A stretch of 16,621 bases of DNA from Brachyspira catarrhinii (GCF_005518285.1 NZ_SJDU01000010.1:1-16621); one strand, 5' to 3'. Positions 1-7,581 are shown, counted from the stretch's first letter. Made by a program: numbers and translations. Notes: generated from the sequence alone by a model not told the origin.

Positions 1-1
1 T

Positions 2-319
2 AAAGATTGCATTTTTTGTAAGATAATTAAAGAAGAAATTCCTACCAAATTTATAAAAGAAAACGAATATTGCGTGGTTTTTGCCGATTTGAATCCGAAG
101 GCGAAAGTCCATTTATTAGTCGTTCCCAAAAAACATTTTAAAGATATTATGGAAACGGACGAATTTTATACGAATAAAGTTTTTGAAACTATAAAAGAAG
201 TCGCCAAAGAACAAAATTTATCTTCTTTTAGAATAATAAATAACTGCGGAAAAGGAGCGGGGCAATCCGTTTTCCATGTTCATTTTCATGTTCTTTCGGG
301 CGATAATTTAAAAGAATAA
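2..319 (+). CDS. HIT-family (histidine triad) nucleotide hydrolase, 5' end outside window
   Basis: Histidine-triad proteins hydrolyse nucleoside phosphoramidates and related nucleotide conjugates in the cytoplasm; the physiological substrate cannot be read from sequence. The frame is open from base 2 and begins K-D-C-I-F-C-K-I-I, the usual HIT N-terminus with a CxxC pair. The start codon therefore lies just upstream of the window. A GTG at position 74 is internal, because starting there would remove the CxxC segment and the first strand. The active-site triad H-V-H-F-H-V-L is near the C-terminus, about 10 residues before the stop, and N-P-K-A-K-V-H-L-L-V-V-P-K is the conserved central segment. 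The length of about 106 visible residues fits the family. The TatD gene follows after an 11-nt gap, so the two are probably co-transcribed. The family call is firm; the in vivo role is unknown. Confidence 0.93.
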   Translation, partial: KDCIFCKIIKEEIPTKFIKENEYCVVFADLNPKAKVHLLVVPKKHFKDIMETDEFYTNKVFETIKEVAKEQNLSSFRIINNCGKGAGQSVFHVHFHVLSGDNLKE

Positions 320-330
320 TTGGAGCGATT

Positions 331-1131
331 ATGATAGACAGCCATTGCCATCTTACATTAATATCAAAAAAGAGCAAAGAATTAAAAGAAGTTTTAGAAA
401 GAGCGAATAAAGCGGGAATATTATATTTCCTCGATATTGGAGTTCATCCAAACGATATAGACGAAAGAATGTTTATATTATCCGAAGCCGAAGGAGTTTT
501 TTTAAGCATCGGTTATTATCCCGATTATTCGGGCGAAAATGACGAACATACTATAAAAGCTTTTGAATTAAAAATAAAAACTTTGAATAAAAATAAATTA
601 AAGAAAAAATCCGTTTACGCTGTAGGAGAGATTGGACTCGATTATTATCATAATTCGGAAAATAAAAAAGAGCAGAGAGAATTTTTTAATAGTTTATGCG
701 AGGTTGCAAAAAGAGTAGACTTGCCGATTTTGATTCATAGCAGAGACGCTTTCAAAGACACATTTCAAATATTGAAAGAAGCGGATATTCCAAGAAGAGG
801 ATTATTCCATTGTTTCAGCGGAAATGTCGAAGAGGCTAAAAACGCTTTAGATTTGGGCTATACCGTTTCCTTTTCGGGAGCGGTAACTTATCTTAAAAAC
901 GATTTTATCAGAGAAGCCGCAAAATATGTTCCAAAAGATATGTTTACGATTGAAACGGATTCTCCTTATTTGACTCCGCAAAAATTGAGAGGGCGAGCGA
1001 ACGAACCTTCGTTTATTCCATATATCGTAGAAGTTTTGTCGGAAGTTAGAAAAGAAAGCAAAGAAGATATTATGAGAACGGCTTTGGAAAATGCGGTTAG
1101 AGTTTTGGAACTGCCGATAAATTTATTATAA
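331..1131 (+). CDS. TatD-family metal-dependent DNase
   Basis: TatD proteins are cytoplasmic TIM-barrel metallohydrolases, several of which act as 3'-5' exonucleases or deoxyribonucleases; the in vivo role is usually repair or nucleic-acid turnover. The 266 residues match family size. Visible metal ligands and signatures are D-S-H-C-H-L at 3-8 (HxH, His5 and His7), V-G-E-I-G-L-D-Y at 98-105 (Glu100), L-I-H-S-R-D-A at 134-140 (His136), G-L-F-H-C-F-S-G at 157-164 (His160) and I-E-T-D-S-P-Y-L at 207-214 (Asp210). The start ATG has a GGAG ribosome site at 322-325 with 5-nt spacing. The gene follows the HIT gene closely and converges on a - strand lipoprotein gene. YcfH/TatD paralogues cannot be told apart here, so no symbol is given. 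Confidence 0.95.
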   Translation: MIDSHCHLTLISKKSKELKEVLERANKAGILYFLDIGVHPNDIDERMFILSEAEGVFLSIGYYPDYSGENDEHTIKAFELKIKTLNKNKLKKKSVYAVGEIGLDYYHNSENKKEQREFFNSLCEVAKRVDLPILIHSRDAFKDTFQILKEADIPRRGLFHCFSGNVEEAKNALDLGYTVSFSGAVTYLKNDFIREAAKYVPKDMFTIETDSPYLTPQKLRGRANEPSFIPYIVEVLSEVRKESKEDIMRTALENAVRVLELPINLL

Positions 1132-1167
1132 TTTTATTTTTTGATTAATAAATTTATTTTAAAAAAA

Positions 1168-1806
1168 TTAATTTTCTATTTCGGTTTCGATTACCACATT
1201 ATAATCGTTTGAGCTATAACTTTCTTCGATTATATAAGCTTTGTTTGTTAATTCCGCCGATTTGTTTGCTTCAATTCCGCTTTCAATCAATATTTTATAT
1301 AAAGATTCGTATGCTCTTCTTAATGCGTTTTGAGTTAAAGTTTGTCTCGTATAAGCGTTTAATCTTGCCGTTTCGGAAATTTCAATTGAAGCGTTTGCTC
1401 TAACGGTTGCGCCAATTTGTCCTTCTCTTTTCATTTTTTCCAAACTTTGAATAACTTTTTGATATAATTTTTTATCTTCAATTTTTATTTCTGTAAAAAA
1501 ATTATCGTCCTTTTTATATTCTTTTATAATAGCGTCTTTTTCAAAATCGATTAAATTATCTTCTTTTAATGCGAATGCGACTATATTATAATCTTCTCTG
1601 TTTATTAAATTCGCAGTTTGATTTGCAATATAAAAATATATTTCGTTTATGGCTTTTTCTTTGCTCGCTTCAAAACTTAAATCGCTATAAGATTTTGAAT
1701 ATAAAATTCCTTTTTCTAAATTATTATTTTTGCAAGAAAAAATATTTAATAAAATTATTAAAGCGGTAAAAATAACGAAAATAAAATATAACTTGTTTTT
1801 TTTCAT
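1168..1806 (-). CDS. Putative lipoprotein, function unknown
   Basis: This 212-residue protein starts with a basic K-K-N-K segment, a hydrophobic stretch at residues 6-23 and the lipobox I-F-S-C with Cys25, so it should be exported and lipidated. The lipobox is relaxed, as is common in spirochaetes. After the Cys comes a short polar linker, then a mixed alpha/beta region. The pattern S-Y-S-D-L-S-F-E-A-S-K-E-K-A-I vaguely recalls LPP20-type lipoproteins, which often have an early segment of this sort. That resemblance is weak and I would not transfer a function. The C-terminal half holds a helical region rich in Ala, Arg and Glu (about 133-190), then a final strand ending E-T-E-I-E-N. It is transcribed divergently from the lipoprotein gene at 1866, with 59 bp between them, and converges on the TatD gene. 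Confidence 0.8.
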   Translation of the reverse strand: MKKNKLYFIFVIFTALIILLNIFSCKNNNLEKGILYSKSYSDLSFEASKEKAINEIYFYIANQTANLINREDYNIVAFALKEDNLIDFEKDAIIKEYKKDDNFFTEIKIEDKKLYQKVIQSLEKMKREGQIGATVRANASIEISETARLNAYTRQTLTQNALRRAYESLYKILIESGIEANKSAELTNKAYIIEESYSSNDYNVVIETEIEN

Positions 1807-1815
1807 AATTTATTT

Positions 1816-1843
1816 ATAATATATCGTTTCGTAAAATAATCAA
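1816..1843 (-). promoter_or_regulatory. Candidate sigma70-type promoter for the lipoprotein gene at 1168-1806
   Basis: Read on the - strand, TTGATT (1843-1838) is followed by a 16-nt spacer and TATTAT (1821-1816), about 10 nt before the start codon at 1806. The position so close to the start implies a very short leader. In DNA this AT-rich such matches arise by chance, so this is only a candidate. Confidence 0.3.
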
Positions 1844-1865
1844 TAATAAATAAACGGAGATATAA

Positions 1866-2615
1866 TTGAATATTAAAGCAACCGTAATTTTATTTCCAGC
1901 GCTTTTAATTTCTTTTTTTATTTATTCATGCAAAAAAGAAGAAGATAATTTACTCGAAGATATGGCTTATTTGGATAAATCTTATATCAAAACTTTGCTC
2001 GACATTAGAAACAATCAAAATATAAAATCGAGCATTGAAAGATTTATGGTAGATTGGAACGGTTTTAGAAGAAAATATTACAATATAAACGAAGAAGACC
2101 CGCAATGGAAAACGGATTTCGACACTTTGCGCGACATACTTATTAGCTCTCACTATTATATCGTAAGCGGAGAGGACGAAAGCGCGGGTTATTTGATATT
2201 TCATGATATTAAATATGTTTTGTCGGATTTGAGAAAGAGAAATAATGTAAATTGGTTTTTCGATAATTTGAACGCGATTTATAAATTAAGTTATAGACTC
2301 GGAGAATCTTCAAAAGTTTATTCTGTTGGAAATGTTTTTATAACTGCCGATGAAAAAGAAAAATTTACAACGATTTATAATTTGCTTAATTCGGCTATAG
2401 AAAATACGATTGACGAATTCGATAAAAGCAATATTTATTTGCTTAAACTTAATCAAGCGAGATTCGAAGCTATAAGGCATAATATAAATGTTATAAATAA
2501 TTTAGGAGATTCGATAGGAATAGATATTGACGAAGATAATTTTAAGGATATTGCAAATTTATGCAATAATATTCTAAATATATATTTTAATACTCTTCAA
2601 ATAATTAATAATTAA
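1866..2615 (+). CDS. Putative helical lipoprotein, TTG start, function unknown
   Basis: The TTG at 1866 is chosen as start because a GGAG site (1856-1859) lies 6 nt upstream and because only this start includes the signal peptide. The next in-frame ATG, residue 33, would remove the lipobox. Residues 5-21 are hydrophobic and end in I-Y-S-C with Cys22, then K-K-E-E-D, so a lipidated envelope protein is expected. The mature part of about 225 residues looks almost entirely alpha-helical. It contains an early D-W-N-G-F-R-R-K-Y-Y segment, D-P-Q-W-K, and a later H-D-I-K-Y-V-L-S-D-L-R-K-R-N segment. Regularly spaced His and Arg residues in a helical bundle could mean ligand or metal binding, but no known family is recognised. 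truB follows after 26 nt on the same strand. Confidence 0.8.
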   Translation: MNIKATVILFPALLISFFIYSCKKEEDNLLEDMAYLDKSYIKTLLDIRNNQNIKSSIERFMVDWNGFRRKYYNINEEDPQWKTDFDTLRDILISSHYYIVSGEDESAGYLIFHDIKYVLSDLRKRNNVNWFFDNLNAIYKLSYRLGESSKVYSVGNVFITADEKEKFTTIYNLLNSAIENTIDEFDKSNIYLLKLNQARFEAIRHNINVINNLGDSIGIDIDEDNFKDIANLCNNILNIYFNTLQIINN

Positions 2616-2641
2616 ATAAAAAAGGCTAATATATACAACAA

Positions 2642-3523
2642 ATGAAAGGATTTTTAATCGTAAATAAACCAGCGGGCATAACTTCTTTTGACGCTATAAA
2701 AAAAATAAGGAGAATTTTAAGAGAAAAGAAAATTGGACATGTAGGAACTTTGGACCCATTTGCCGAAGGAGTTTTAATTTTGGCTTTGGGCAGATATACA
2801 AAATTATTTTTTTTATTTGACGATATGCCGAAAGAATATATAGCGGTTGGAGTTTTTGGAGAAAGCAGAGATACGGACGATATTAACGGAAATATTTTAA
2901 AAGTTTCGGATAAAAAAAATATTTTGAGTTTTGTTGAACTTGAAAATATTATTAAGAAAAATTTTTATGGAAATATAATTCAAAAACCGCCGATTTACAG
3001 CGCAAAAAGAATCAACGGACGGCGAGCCTACAATATGGCGAGAGAAAATATAGATTTTGAAATTAAAAACGTCAATGTCCGAATAAACGATATAGAATTA
3101 TTGGAATACGATTTTCCATTTTTTAAAATAAAAACTTCTGTTAGCAAGGGAACTTATATAAGAGCGATTATAAGAGATATTGGCGAGATAACGGGAAATT
3201 TTGCCTATACGAAAGAATTGCGCCGAACGGCTATTGGAAATTTTACTATAGATAAAACCCAAAATTTAAATGATATTTCAAATAAAAATATATTGTCTTT
3301 TTTTGAAATGTTTGAAAATGTCGATAAAAAAATTATAGAAAATGAAAATATTATAAAACAAATTCTTTGCGGTAATACAAAAACGATTGAAAATTTTGAA
3401 ATTAGTAATAAATATTTGGTTTTAACCGATAAAGAAAATAATTTAATTGCGTTAATAGGAAAGAAAGAAGAAAATAAAGACAATAGAAAAAATAAAAATA
3501 TATTTGCATTTATTAATTCTTAA
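2642..3523 (+). CDS. truB: tRNA pseudouridine(55) synthase TruB
   Basis: TruB converts U55 in the T-loop of tRNAs to pseudouridine in the cytoplasm. The N-terminus G-F-L-I-V-N-K-P-A-G-I-T-S and the catalytic block H-V-G-T-L-D-P-F-A-E-G-V-L (33-45) are diagnostic, with Asp38 as the nucleophile. K-P-P-I-Y-S-A-K-R-I-N-G and R-A-Y follow in the middle, and G-T-Y-I-R-A-I-I-R-D-I-G is the RNA-binding/active-site Arg motif. At 293 residues it is of normal length; the last 80 or so are Asn/Lys-rich and poorly conserved, as expected for the C-terminal PUA-like part in an AT-rich genome. No good ribosome site precedes the ATG: an AAAGG lies too far upstream, about 17 nt. It may depend on coupling to the lipoprotein gene that ends 26 nt before. 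Confidence 0.96.
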   Translation: MKGFLIVNKPAGITSFDAIKKIRRILREKKIGHVGTLDPFAEGVLILALGRYTKLFFLFDDMPKEYIAVGVFGESRDTDDINGNILKVSDKKNILSFVELENIIKKNFYGNIIQKPPIYSAKRINGRRAYNMARENIDFEIKNVNVRINDIELLEYDFPFFKIKTSVSKGTYIRAIIRDIGEITGNFAYTKELRRTAIGNFTIDKTQNLNDISNKNILSFFEMFENVDKKIIENENIIKQILCGNTKTIENFEISNKYLVLTDKENNLIALIGKKEENKDNRKNKNIFAFINS

Positions 3524-3562
3524 ATATAAAAATATAAAAAATATTTTTAAAAGGTTTTTAAA

Positions 3563-4240
3563 ATGAAAAAAATTATTATTATCCTTGCATCAAGAATCGG
3601 TTCTACAAGACTTCCTAAAAAAGCGTTAAAACCAATGGCAAATTGCGATTCTATGCTCGAGCTTATCATAAGAAGATTGAGAAGTTCTAAAAAAGCGCAT
3701 GATATTATTGTGGCAACCGAAGAAAAATCTTATAATTCATTTAAAAATATTTTTGAAAAACTTGAATGCCGATATTTTATCGGAAGCGAAAACGATGTTT
3801 TAGACAGATATACGAAAGCTGCCGAAAAATTTAACGGAGACATTATAGTGAGAGCTACGGGAGATAATCCTCTTGTGAGCGTAAAAGCTTTGGATATGAT
3901 TGTCGATTATCATATAAAAAATAACGCCGATTTGAGTCATTACGATGCGCTTCCTTACGGGAGCGGAGTCGAGGTTATAAATTACGAAGCTTTGAAATAT
4001 GCGAACGATAATTCTAACGATTATTTCGAGCATGAACATATTACACAATTTCATTATAGAAACTCGGACAAATTTAAAATTGAAAATCCGAAAATAATCG
4101 AAGAATTTGCCATGCCAGAATTAAGAACAACGGTAGACACGATGGAAGATTATAAAAATATTTGCGCTTTATTTGAAAAATATAATAACGATATTTATAT
4201 TGATATTGATACGATTATTAAAGACTTAAAAAATGAATAA
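3563..4240 (+). CDS. SpsF/CMP-KDO-synthetase-like cytidylyltransferase
   Basis: This 225-residue protein is a nucleotidyltransferase of the cytidylyltransferase fold that activates sugars as CMP conjugates, probably for a surface polysaccharide, glycolipid or flagellar glycan. The nucleotide-binding signature A-S-R-I-G-S-T-R-L-P-K-K-A-L (9-22) is clear. V-A-T-E-E is the second strand region, and R-A-T-G-D-N-P-L-V (97-105) is the metal-binding G-D-x-P block. L-R-T-T-V-D-T-M-E-D-Y near residue 190 matches the conserved late T-V-D segment of SpsF-type enzymes. An AAGG site (3551-3554) lies 8 nt before the ATG. The downstream GIY-YIG gene overlaps its last 8 nt, showing translational coupling. 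The exact sugar substrate cannot be told; no other sugar-activation gene is adjacent. Confidence 0.85.
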   Translation: MKKIIIILASRIGSTRLPKKALKPMANCDSMLELIIRRLRSSKKAHDIIVATEEKSYNSFKNIFEKLECRYFIGSENDVLDRYTKAAEKFNGDIIVRATGDNPLVSVKALDMIVDYHIKNNADLSHYDALPYGSGVEVINYEALKYANDNSNDYFEHEHITQFHYRNSDKFKIENPKIIEEFAMPELRTTVDTMEDYKNICALFEKYNNDIYIDIDTIIKDLKNE

Positions 4241-4589
4241 TTATTATATTTATATAATTCTATGCGAAAACGATTCTTTTTACACGGGAATTACAAACGA
4301 TTTGATAAAAAGATTTGATAATCATAAAAAAGGAAAAGGAGCGCGTTATACTAAACTATATAAACCTTTAAAATATTTGTCGGTTTGGGAAGTAAAAGAC
4401 AAAAAACTTGCTTTAAGAATAGAATATTATATAAAAACAAAATCTAAAAAAATAAAAACTTTATTTATAGAAAATAATAAATCGATGCCAAAATATTTTA
4501 ACGAAGAGAAAAACGAGAATATTAAAATCAAAAGTATGAATAAAAATAAATTGAATAAAATAAACGAAATTTTGAAAAATAAAGAATAA
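4233..4589 (+). CDS. GIY-YIG nuclease-superfamily protein (YhbQ-like)
   Basis: A 118-residue single-domain member of the GIY-YIG superfamily. The signature appears as Y-I-Y (5-7) and Y-T-G (17-19). It is followed by Arg27 and His31 in L-I-K-R-F-D-N-H, the G-K-G-A-R-Y-T segment (34-40), and Glu64 in A-L-R-I-E-Y-Y-I-K as the likely metal ligand. All catalytic positions seem present. Small proteins of this kind are thought to act on nucleic acid in repair, but a physiological role is rarely shown. The C-terminal 35 residues are Lys/Asn/Glu-rich and probably disordered, perhaps helping nucleic-acid binding. The start codon lies inside the end of the cytidylyltransferase gene (8-nt overlap), so translation is probably coupled. 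It is the last gene of the + strand run. Confidence 0.88.
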   Translation: MNNYYIYIILCENDSFYTGITNDLIKRFDNHKKGKGARYTKLYKPLKYLSVWEVKDKKLALRIEYYIKTKSKKIKTLFIENNKSMPKYFNEEKNENIKIKSMNKNKLNKINEILKNKE

Positions 4590-4597
4590 AAAATAAA

Positions 4598-4622
4598 CCG
4601 CTTTTTGGGATGAAGAAAGCGG
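4598..4622 (-). terminator. Hairpin with a T-rich tail on the - strand
   Basis: CCGCTTT (4598-4604) pairs with AAAGCGG (4616-4622). The stem extends by a T-G and a T-A pair and leaves a 7-nt loop. On the - strand the stem is followed by TTTATTTTTTATT, so this looks like an intrinsic terminator for transcripts coming from the response-regulator gene, which ends at 4775. On the + strand the T-tract is missing, although the hairpin sits 9 nt after the GIY-YIG stop and could protect that mRNA's 3' end. Confidence 0.45.
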
Positions 4623-4632
4623 CTTATTACAA

Positions 4633-4667
4633 ATATAGTTATTGGGGGGTAGTCCAATCAACTATAT
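4633..4667. other. Second intergenic hairpin with G-rich loop
   Basis: ATATAGTT (4633-4640) pairs with AACTATAT (4660-4667), and ATTGG (4641-4645) with CCAAT (4654-4658). One C is bulged and the loop is GGGGTAGT. It contains a run of six G (4644-4649), rare in this AT-rich DNA. It lies 10 nt after the first hairpin in the 185-nt gap between the GIY-YIG and response-regulator genes. It may be part of a bidirectional termination region or a small structured RNA. The rest of the gap (4668-4774) is AT-rich with nothing recognisable. Confidence 0.45.
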
Positions 4668-4774
4668 ATATTATCGTATTAGCGTTTTTAAACTTTAATA
4701 ATTTTGTTTTATAAAAATTGAAAATAAATTAAGATAAATATTGAGAATTATTTTAAGAATAAAAAATATTTAAT

Positions 4775-5473
4775 TTATAGTTTTTCTAAATTTTTATCAT
4801 GAACAAGTTTGCAAATTAATTTCAAGTCGAATAAAGAAATATATTTGAAATTTCCCGTATATTCGTTTTCATTTTTTCCAGCGATGCTTATTGATAAATT
4901 TAAAGTGTATGGTCCTATATATATTGAAGCGTTGTCAATCACTCCGCTTAAATTTAAATCGATGTCGATTGGAATAAATTTTAACGAAACCGCAGATAAT
5001 TCCGTCATCGTGGCATGGAGAATTCTGTTATTTTTATCGTCTCTAAAAACCAAATCGGAATTATCAAAATTATTGGTAGTCATATATTTTAATTTTTTAG
5101 GAGTCAACTTCGCTTTTTCCAATATTTTATTGAATCTTGCCAAAAAATCTTTTTCGTTAAAAGGCTTGAGTAAAAAACCGATTGCCCCCGCTTCGAGCAT
5201 ATTTGTCATAAACTCTTTGCTTGCCTCTCCCGTATGAACAATTGTATGAACCGTATTATATCTATCGTCCGAACATATATTTTTAGTTATATTGATTATT
5301 TCTTCATCGTCTTCCAAAACATCGATAATCGCTATATTGAAAGGTCTTTTCCCGAGCGTATTCAAAATTTTATTTTTATCTTTCAAAGCGACAACATCAA
5401 AACCAGCCATAATCAATATTGACATCATACTATCTCTGATTTTTAAATCCGATTCGTAAATCAACACTCTCAT
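4775..5473 (-). CDS. Response regulator: receiver domain plus PilZ-like C-terminal domain
   Basis: Residues 1-118 form a CheY-type receiver. Visible are the acidic pair Glu7/Asp9, the phosphoacceptor Asp51 in I-A-I-I-D-V, the switch Thr81 in V-H-T-G and the conserved Lys103 in L-K-P-F. Asp8 of the usual D-D pair is replaced by Ser, but Glu7 and Asp9 give two acidic residues. From about 127 the protein is beta-rich (L-V-F-R-D-D, then T-E-L-S-A-V-S-L-K-F). This resembles a PilZ domain by pattern, but the RxxxR and (D/N)xSxxG c-di-GMP signatures are degenerate. The output may therefore be protein binding. No DNA-binding helix-turn-helix is seen. It lies 67 bp downstream of fucA on the same strand with a good promoter of its own. 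The start has only a weak GGA ribosome site. No cognate kinase is adjacent; cheA lies 2.2 kb away. Confidence 0.82.
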   Translation of the reverse strand: MRVLIYESDLKIRDSMMSILIMAGFDVVALKDKNKILNTLGKRPFNIAIIDVLEDDEEIINITKNICSDDRYNTVHTIVHTGEASKEFMTNMLEAGAIGFLLKPFNEKDFLARFNKILEKAKLTPKKLKYMTTNNFDNSDLVFRDDKNNRILHATMTELSAVSLKFIPIDIDLNLSGVIDNASIYIGPYTLNLSISIAGKNENEYTGNFKYISLFDLKLICKLVHDKNLEKL

Positions 5474-5502
5474 AAAAATTCCAAAATAAAAAGTTAATTG
5501 TT

Positions 5503-5530
5503 ATTATATTATAGAAATAATTAAAATCAA
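5503..5530 (-). promoter_or_regulatory. Candidate sigma70-type promoter for the response regulator
   Basis: On the - strand TTGATT (5530-5525), a 16-nt spacer and a perfect TATAAT (5508-5503) precede the response-regulator start at 5473. This would let the regulator be expressed apart from ugd-fucA upstream. Confidence 0.45.
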
Positions 5531-5540
5531 TGATATTTTA

Positions 5541-6242
5541 TTATTTGCTTTTATGTTTTACATTCAAACCGTAGTTTTTAAATTTTTCCAAAACTATTTC
5601 CATTTCGCTGTCGGGCAAAATTGAAAAATCGCCTATAGTTCTAACGCCAATATACAATCTCGCTAAATTTTCAACTTCCATCATCACATGATAAGCCTTT
5701 TGAAGATTCTCGTCCGCCGCAACCAAACCATGATTATTCAATATGCAGGCTTTATAACCTTTCATAGCAACCGAAATATTATCGCATAATTCTTGCGTTC
5801 CGTAAGTCGCATATTTTGCGCAAGGAATTTTATTTCCACCCGCAACTCCAACCATATAATGTATAGCGGGTATATAATCTATATTTAGTATCGAAACCAT
5901 CGAAGAATAAACGGCATGATTATGTATTACCGCATTGAAGTTAGGATTGTCTTTTAAAATCGATAAATGAAATCTCCATTCGCTCGAAGGAATTTTATTT
6001 TTTTCAGGCTCTCCGTTTGAATCTACAAAAACTATATCGTCTAATTTCATAATCTCGTAAGGCATTCCCGAAGGAGTTATAAGCATTCCGTCTTTATACC
6101 TGACGCTTATATTTCCCGCAGTTCCTTGATTTACTCCGTCCGCTTTCATTTTTAAGCAGGATTCTATTATTTGTTTGGCAAAATCTTTCCTACCGTTTGA
6201 ATTAGATTTTTTTACGGTTTGTTTGATTATTTTTTTAGCCAT
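5541..6242 (-). CDS. fucA: L-fuculose-1-phosphate aldolase (class II aldolase)
   Basis: FucA is a cytoplasmic zinc enzyme that cleaves L-fuculose 1-phosphate to dihydroxyacetone phosphate and L-lactaldehyde. The 233-residue sequence follows the E. coli FucA pattern closely from memory. Visible landmarks are N-Q-G-T-A-G-N-I-S-V-R (38-48, phosphate site), T-P-S-G-M-P-Y (56-62), S-S-E-W-R-F-H with catalytic Glu88, zinc ligands His107 and His109 in I-H-N-H-A-V, I-P-A-I-H-Y-M, A-G-G-N-x-I-P-C-A, and His171 in N-N-H-G-L. The tail V-L-E-K-F-K-N-Y-G-L matches too. The ATG at 6242 is chosen over one 39 nt upstream because AGAGG lies just before it; the first 18 or so residues are then a Lys-rich extension absent from E. 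coli FucA. It follows ugd by 25 nt, so they are co-transcribed. No fucI, fucK or fucO is nearby. A related C5 epimerase is less likely. Confidence 0.87.
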   Translation of the reverse strand: MAKKIIKQTVKKSNSNGRKDFAKQIIESCLKMKADGVNQGTAGNISVRYKDGMLITPSGMPYEIMKLDDIVFVDSNGEPEKNKIPSSEWRFHLSILKDNPNFNAVIHNHAVYSSMVSILNIDYIPAIHYMVGVAGGNKIPCAKYATYGTQELCDNISVAMKGYKACILNNHGLVAADENLQKAYHVMMEVENLARLYIGVRTIGDFSILPDSEMEIVLEKFKNYGLNVKHKSK

Positions 6243-6267
6243 TGTTTCCTCTTTAATTATTCTGCAA

Positions 6268-7581
6268 TTAATCGGCAACACCTAAAGAAATATATTTTAT
6301 TCCTCTTTCGCTCATTCTCTTTTTATCGTATTGATTTCTTCCGTCAAATATAATCGGCTCTTTAAGTTTGCTTTTTATTTTATCGAAACTCGGTCTTTTG
6401 AATTCGTTCCATTCCGTTATCAAAATCAAAGCGTCCGCGTTATCCAAAACATCGTAAGAATTTGAAGAGTAAATGATTTTATCTCCAAAAATAGTTTTTG
6501 CAGTTTCCATAGCTTTAGGGTCGTAAGCTTTTATTTTAGCGCCTTTCTCCAAAAGCGCATTGACGATAGTTATCGCGGGAGATTCTCTCATATCGTTAGT
6601 TCTCGGTTTAAAAGAAAGTCCCCATACCGCGAAAGTTTTATTTTTTATATCGTTATTATAATGTTTCAAAATTTTATCCACAAAAACTTTTCTTTGATTT
6701 ACATTAACTTTATGAGTCGCTTTAAGTAAATCCGAATCGATTCCAAAATCCGAAGCGGTTTTAATCAATGCCTGAACATCTTTTGGAAAACAACTTCCTC
6801 CGTATCCCAAACCATGAAATAAAAATTGGCTTCCTATTCTTTTATCGCTCGACATTCCGATTCTCACCAAATCCGCGTTCGCTCCGACTTTTTCGCATAT
6901 ATTCGCCATTTCGTTTGCGAAAGATATTTTTGTGGCAAGAAAAGCGTTTGCGGCATATTTTGTCATTTCGGCGGATTTTATATCCATAATGATGATTGGA
7001 TTTCCCGTCCTCGTGAAAGGATTATAAATATCTCTCATTATATCAATCGCTTTTTCCGAATTAGAGCCTATAACGACTCTGTCTGGTTTTAGAAAATCGT
7101 CAACCGCCGCTCCCTGTTTTAAGAATTCGGGATTTGAAACTACATCGAATTCTCCTTTATAATTCTTTTTAATTTCATTTTCTACCAATTTATGAGTGCC
7201 GACTGGAACTGTGGATTTATCGACTATAACTTTATAATTATTCTCTTCGTTCATTGCCTTTCCAATATCGTTTGCAACCGACAAAACGAAACTCAAATCG
7301 CAATGTCCGTCATCGCCCGAAGGAGTTCCTACCGCGATAAAACAAGCGATGGATTTTTTTACCGCGTAATTCAAATCGTTTGTAAATTCCAATCTGCCTT
7401 CAGAAACATTTGAAAGTATTAATTCTTCAAGCCCAGGTTCGTATAAAGGCGTGATTCCGTTTTTTAATTTTTTTAATTTTTCTTCGTCATTATCTACACA
7501 TATAACATTATTTCCCATTTCCGACAAACAAGCTCCAGTGATTAATCCTACATAGCCCGTTCCTATGATACATAATTGCAT
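6268..7581 (-). CDS. ugd: UDP-glucose 6-dehydrogenase
   Basis: Catalyses the two-step NAD-dependent oxidation of UDP-glucose to UDP-glucuronate, a precursor for surface glycans. The 437 residues show the N-terminal Rossmann motif I-G-T-G-Y-V-G (6-12), T-P-L-Y-E-P-G-L (44-51), V-G-T-P-S (84-88), the block N-P-E-F-L-K-Q-G-A-A (150-159), Lys208 in T-K-Y-A-A-N-A-F, the catalytic Cys264 in G-Y-G-G-S-C-F-P-K-D, and the second nucleotide-binding region with W-G-L-S-F-K-P-R-T-N-D-M-R-E. All key residues are intact. AGAGG (in 7590-7595, complement) serves as ribosome site. It is the first gene of a - strand pair with fucA and is divergent from cheA. GDP-mannose or UDP-ManNAc dehydrogenases share these motifs, but length and motif details favour UDP-glucose. 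Confidence 0.93.
   Translation of the reverse strand: MQLCIIGTGYVGLITGACLSEMGNNVICVDNDEEKLKKLKNGITPLYEPGLEELILSNVSEGRLEFTNDLNYAVKKSIACFIAVGTPSGDDGHCDLSFVLSVANDIGKAMNEENNYKVIVDKSTVPVGTHKLVENEIKKNYKGEFDVVSNPEFLKQGAAVDDFLKPDRVVIGSNSEKAIDIMRDIYNPFTRTGNPIIIMDIKSAEMTKYAANAFLATKISFANEMANICEKVGANADLVRIGMSSDKRIGSQFLFHGLGYGGSCFPKDVQALIKTASDFGIDSDLLKATHKVNVNQRKVFVDKILKHYNNDIKNKTFAVWGLSFKPRTNDMRESPAITIVNALLEKGAKIKAYDPKAMETAKTIFGDKIIYSSNSYDVLDNADALILITEWNEFKRPSFDKIKSKLKEPIIFDGRNQYDKKRMSERGIKYISLGVAD

Noticed and set aside
74..76. GTG as start of the HIT gene
   Set aside because: The reading frame is open to base 2 and encodes the conserved C-I-F-C N-terminus, so the gene begins upstream of the window.
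1132..1167. Intrinsic terminator between the convergent TatD and lipoprotein genes
   Set aside because: Only A/T pairs can be found; a stem without G-C pairs cannot be told from background here.
4644..4649. G6 tract as a phase-variable switch
   Set aside because: It is short, lies between genes far from any start codon, and is explained better as part of a hairpin loop and stem.
6243..6281. fucA start 13 codons further upstream
   Set aside because: That ATG lies inside the end of ugd and has no good ribosome site, whereas AGAGG sits just before the ATG at 6242.
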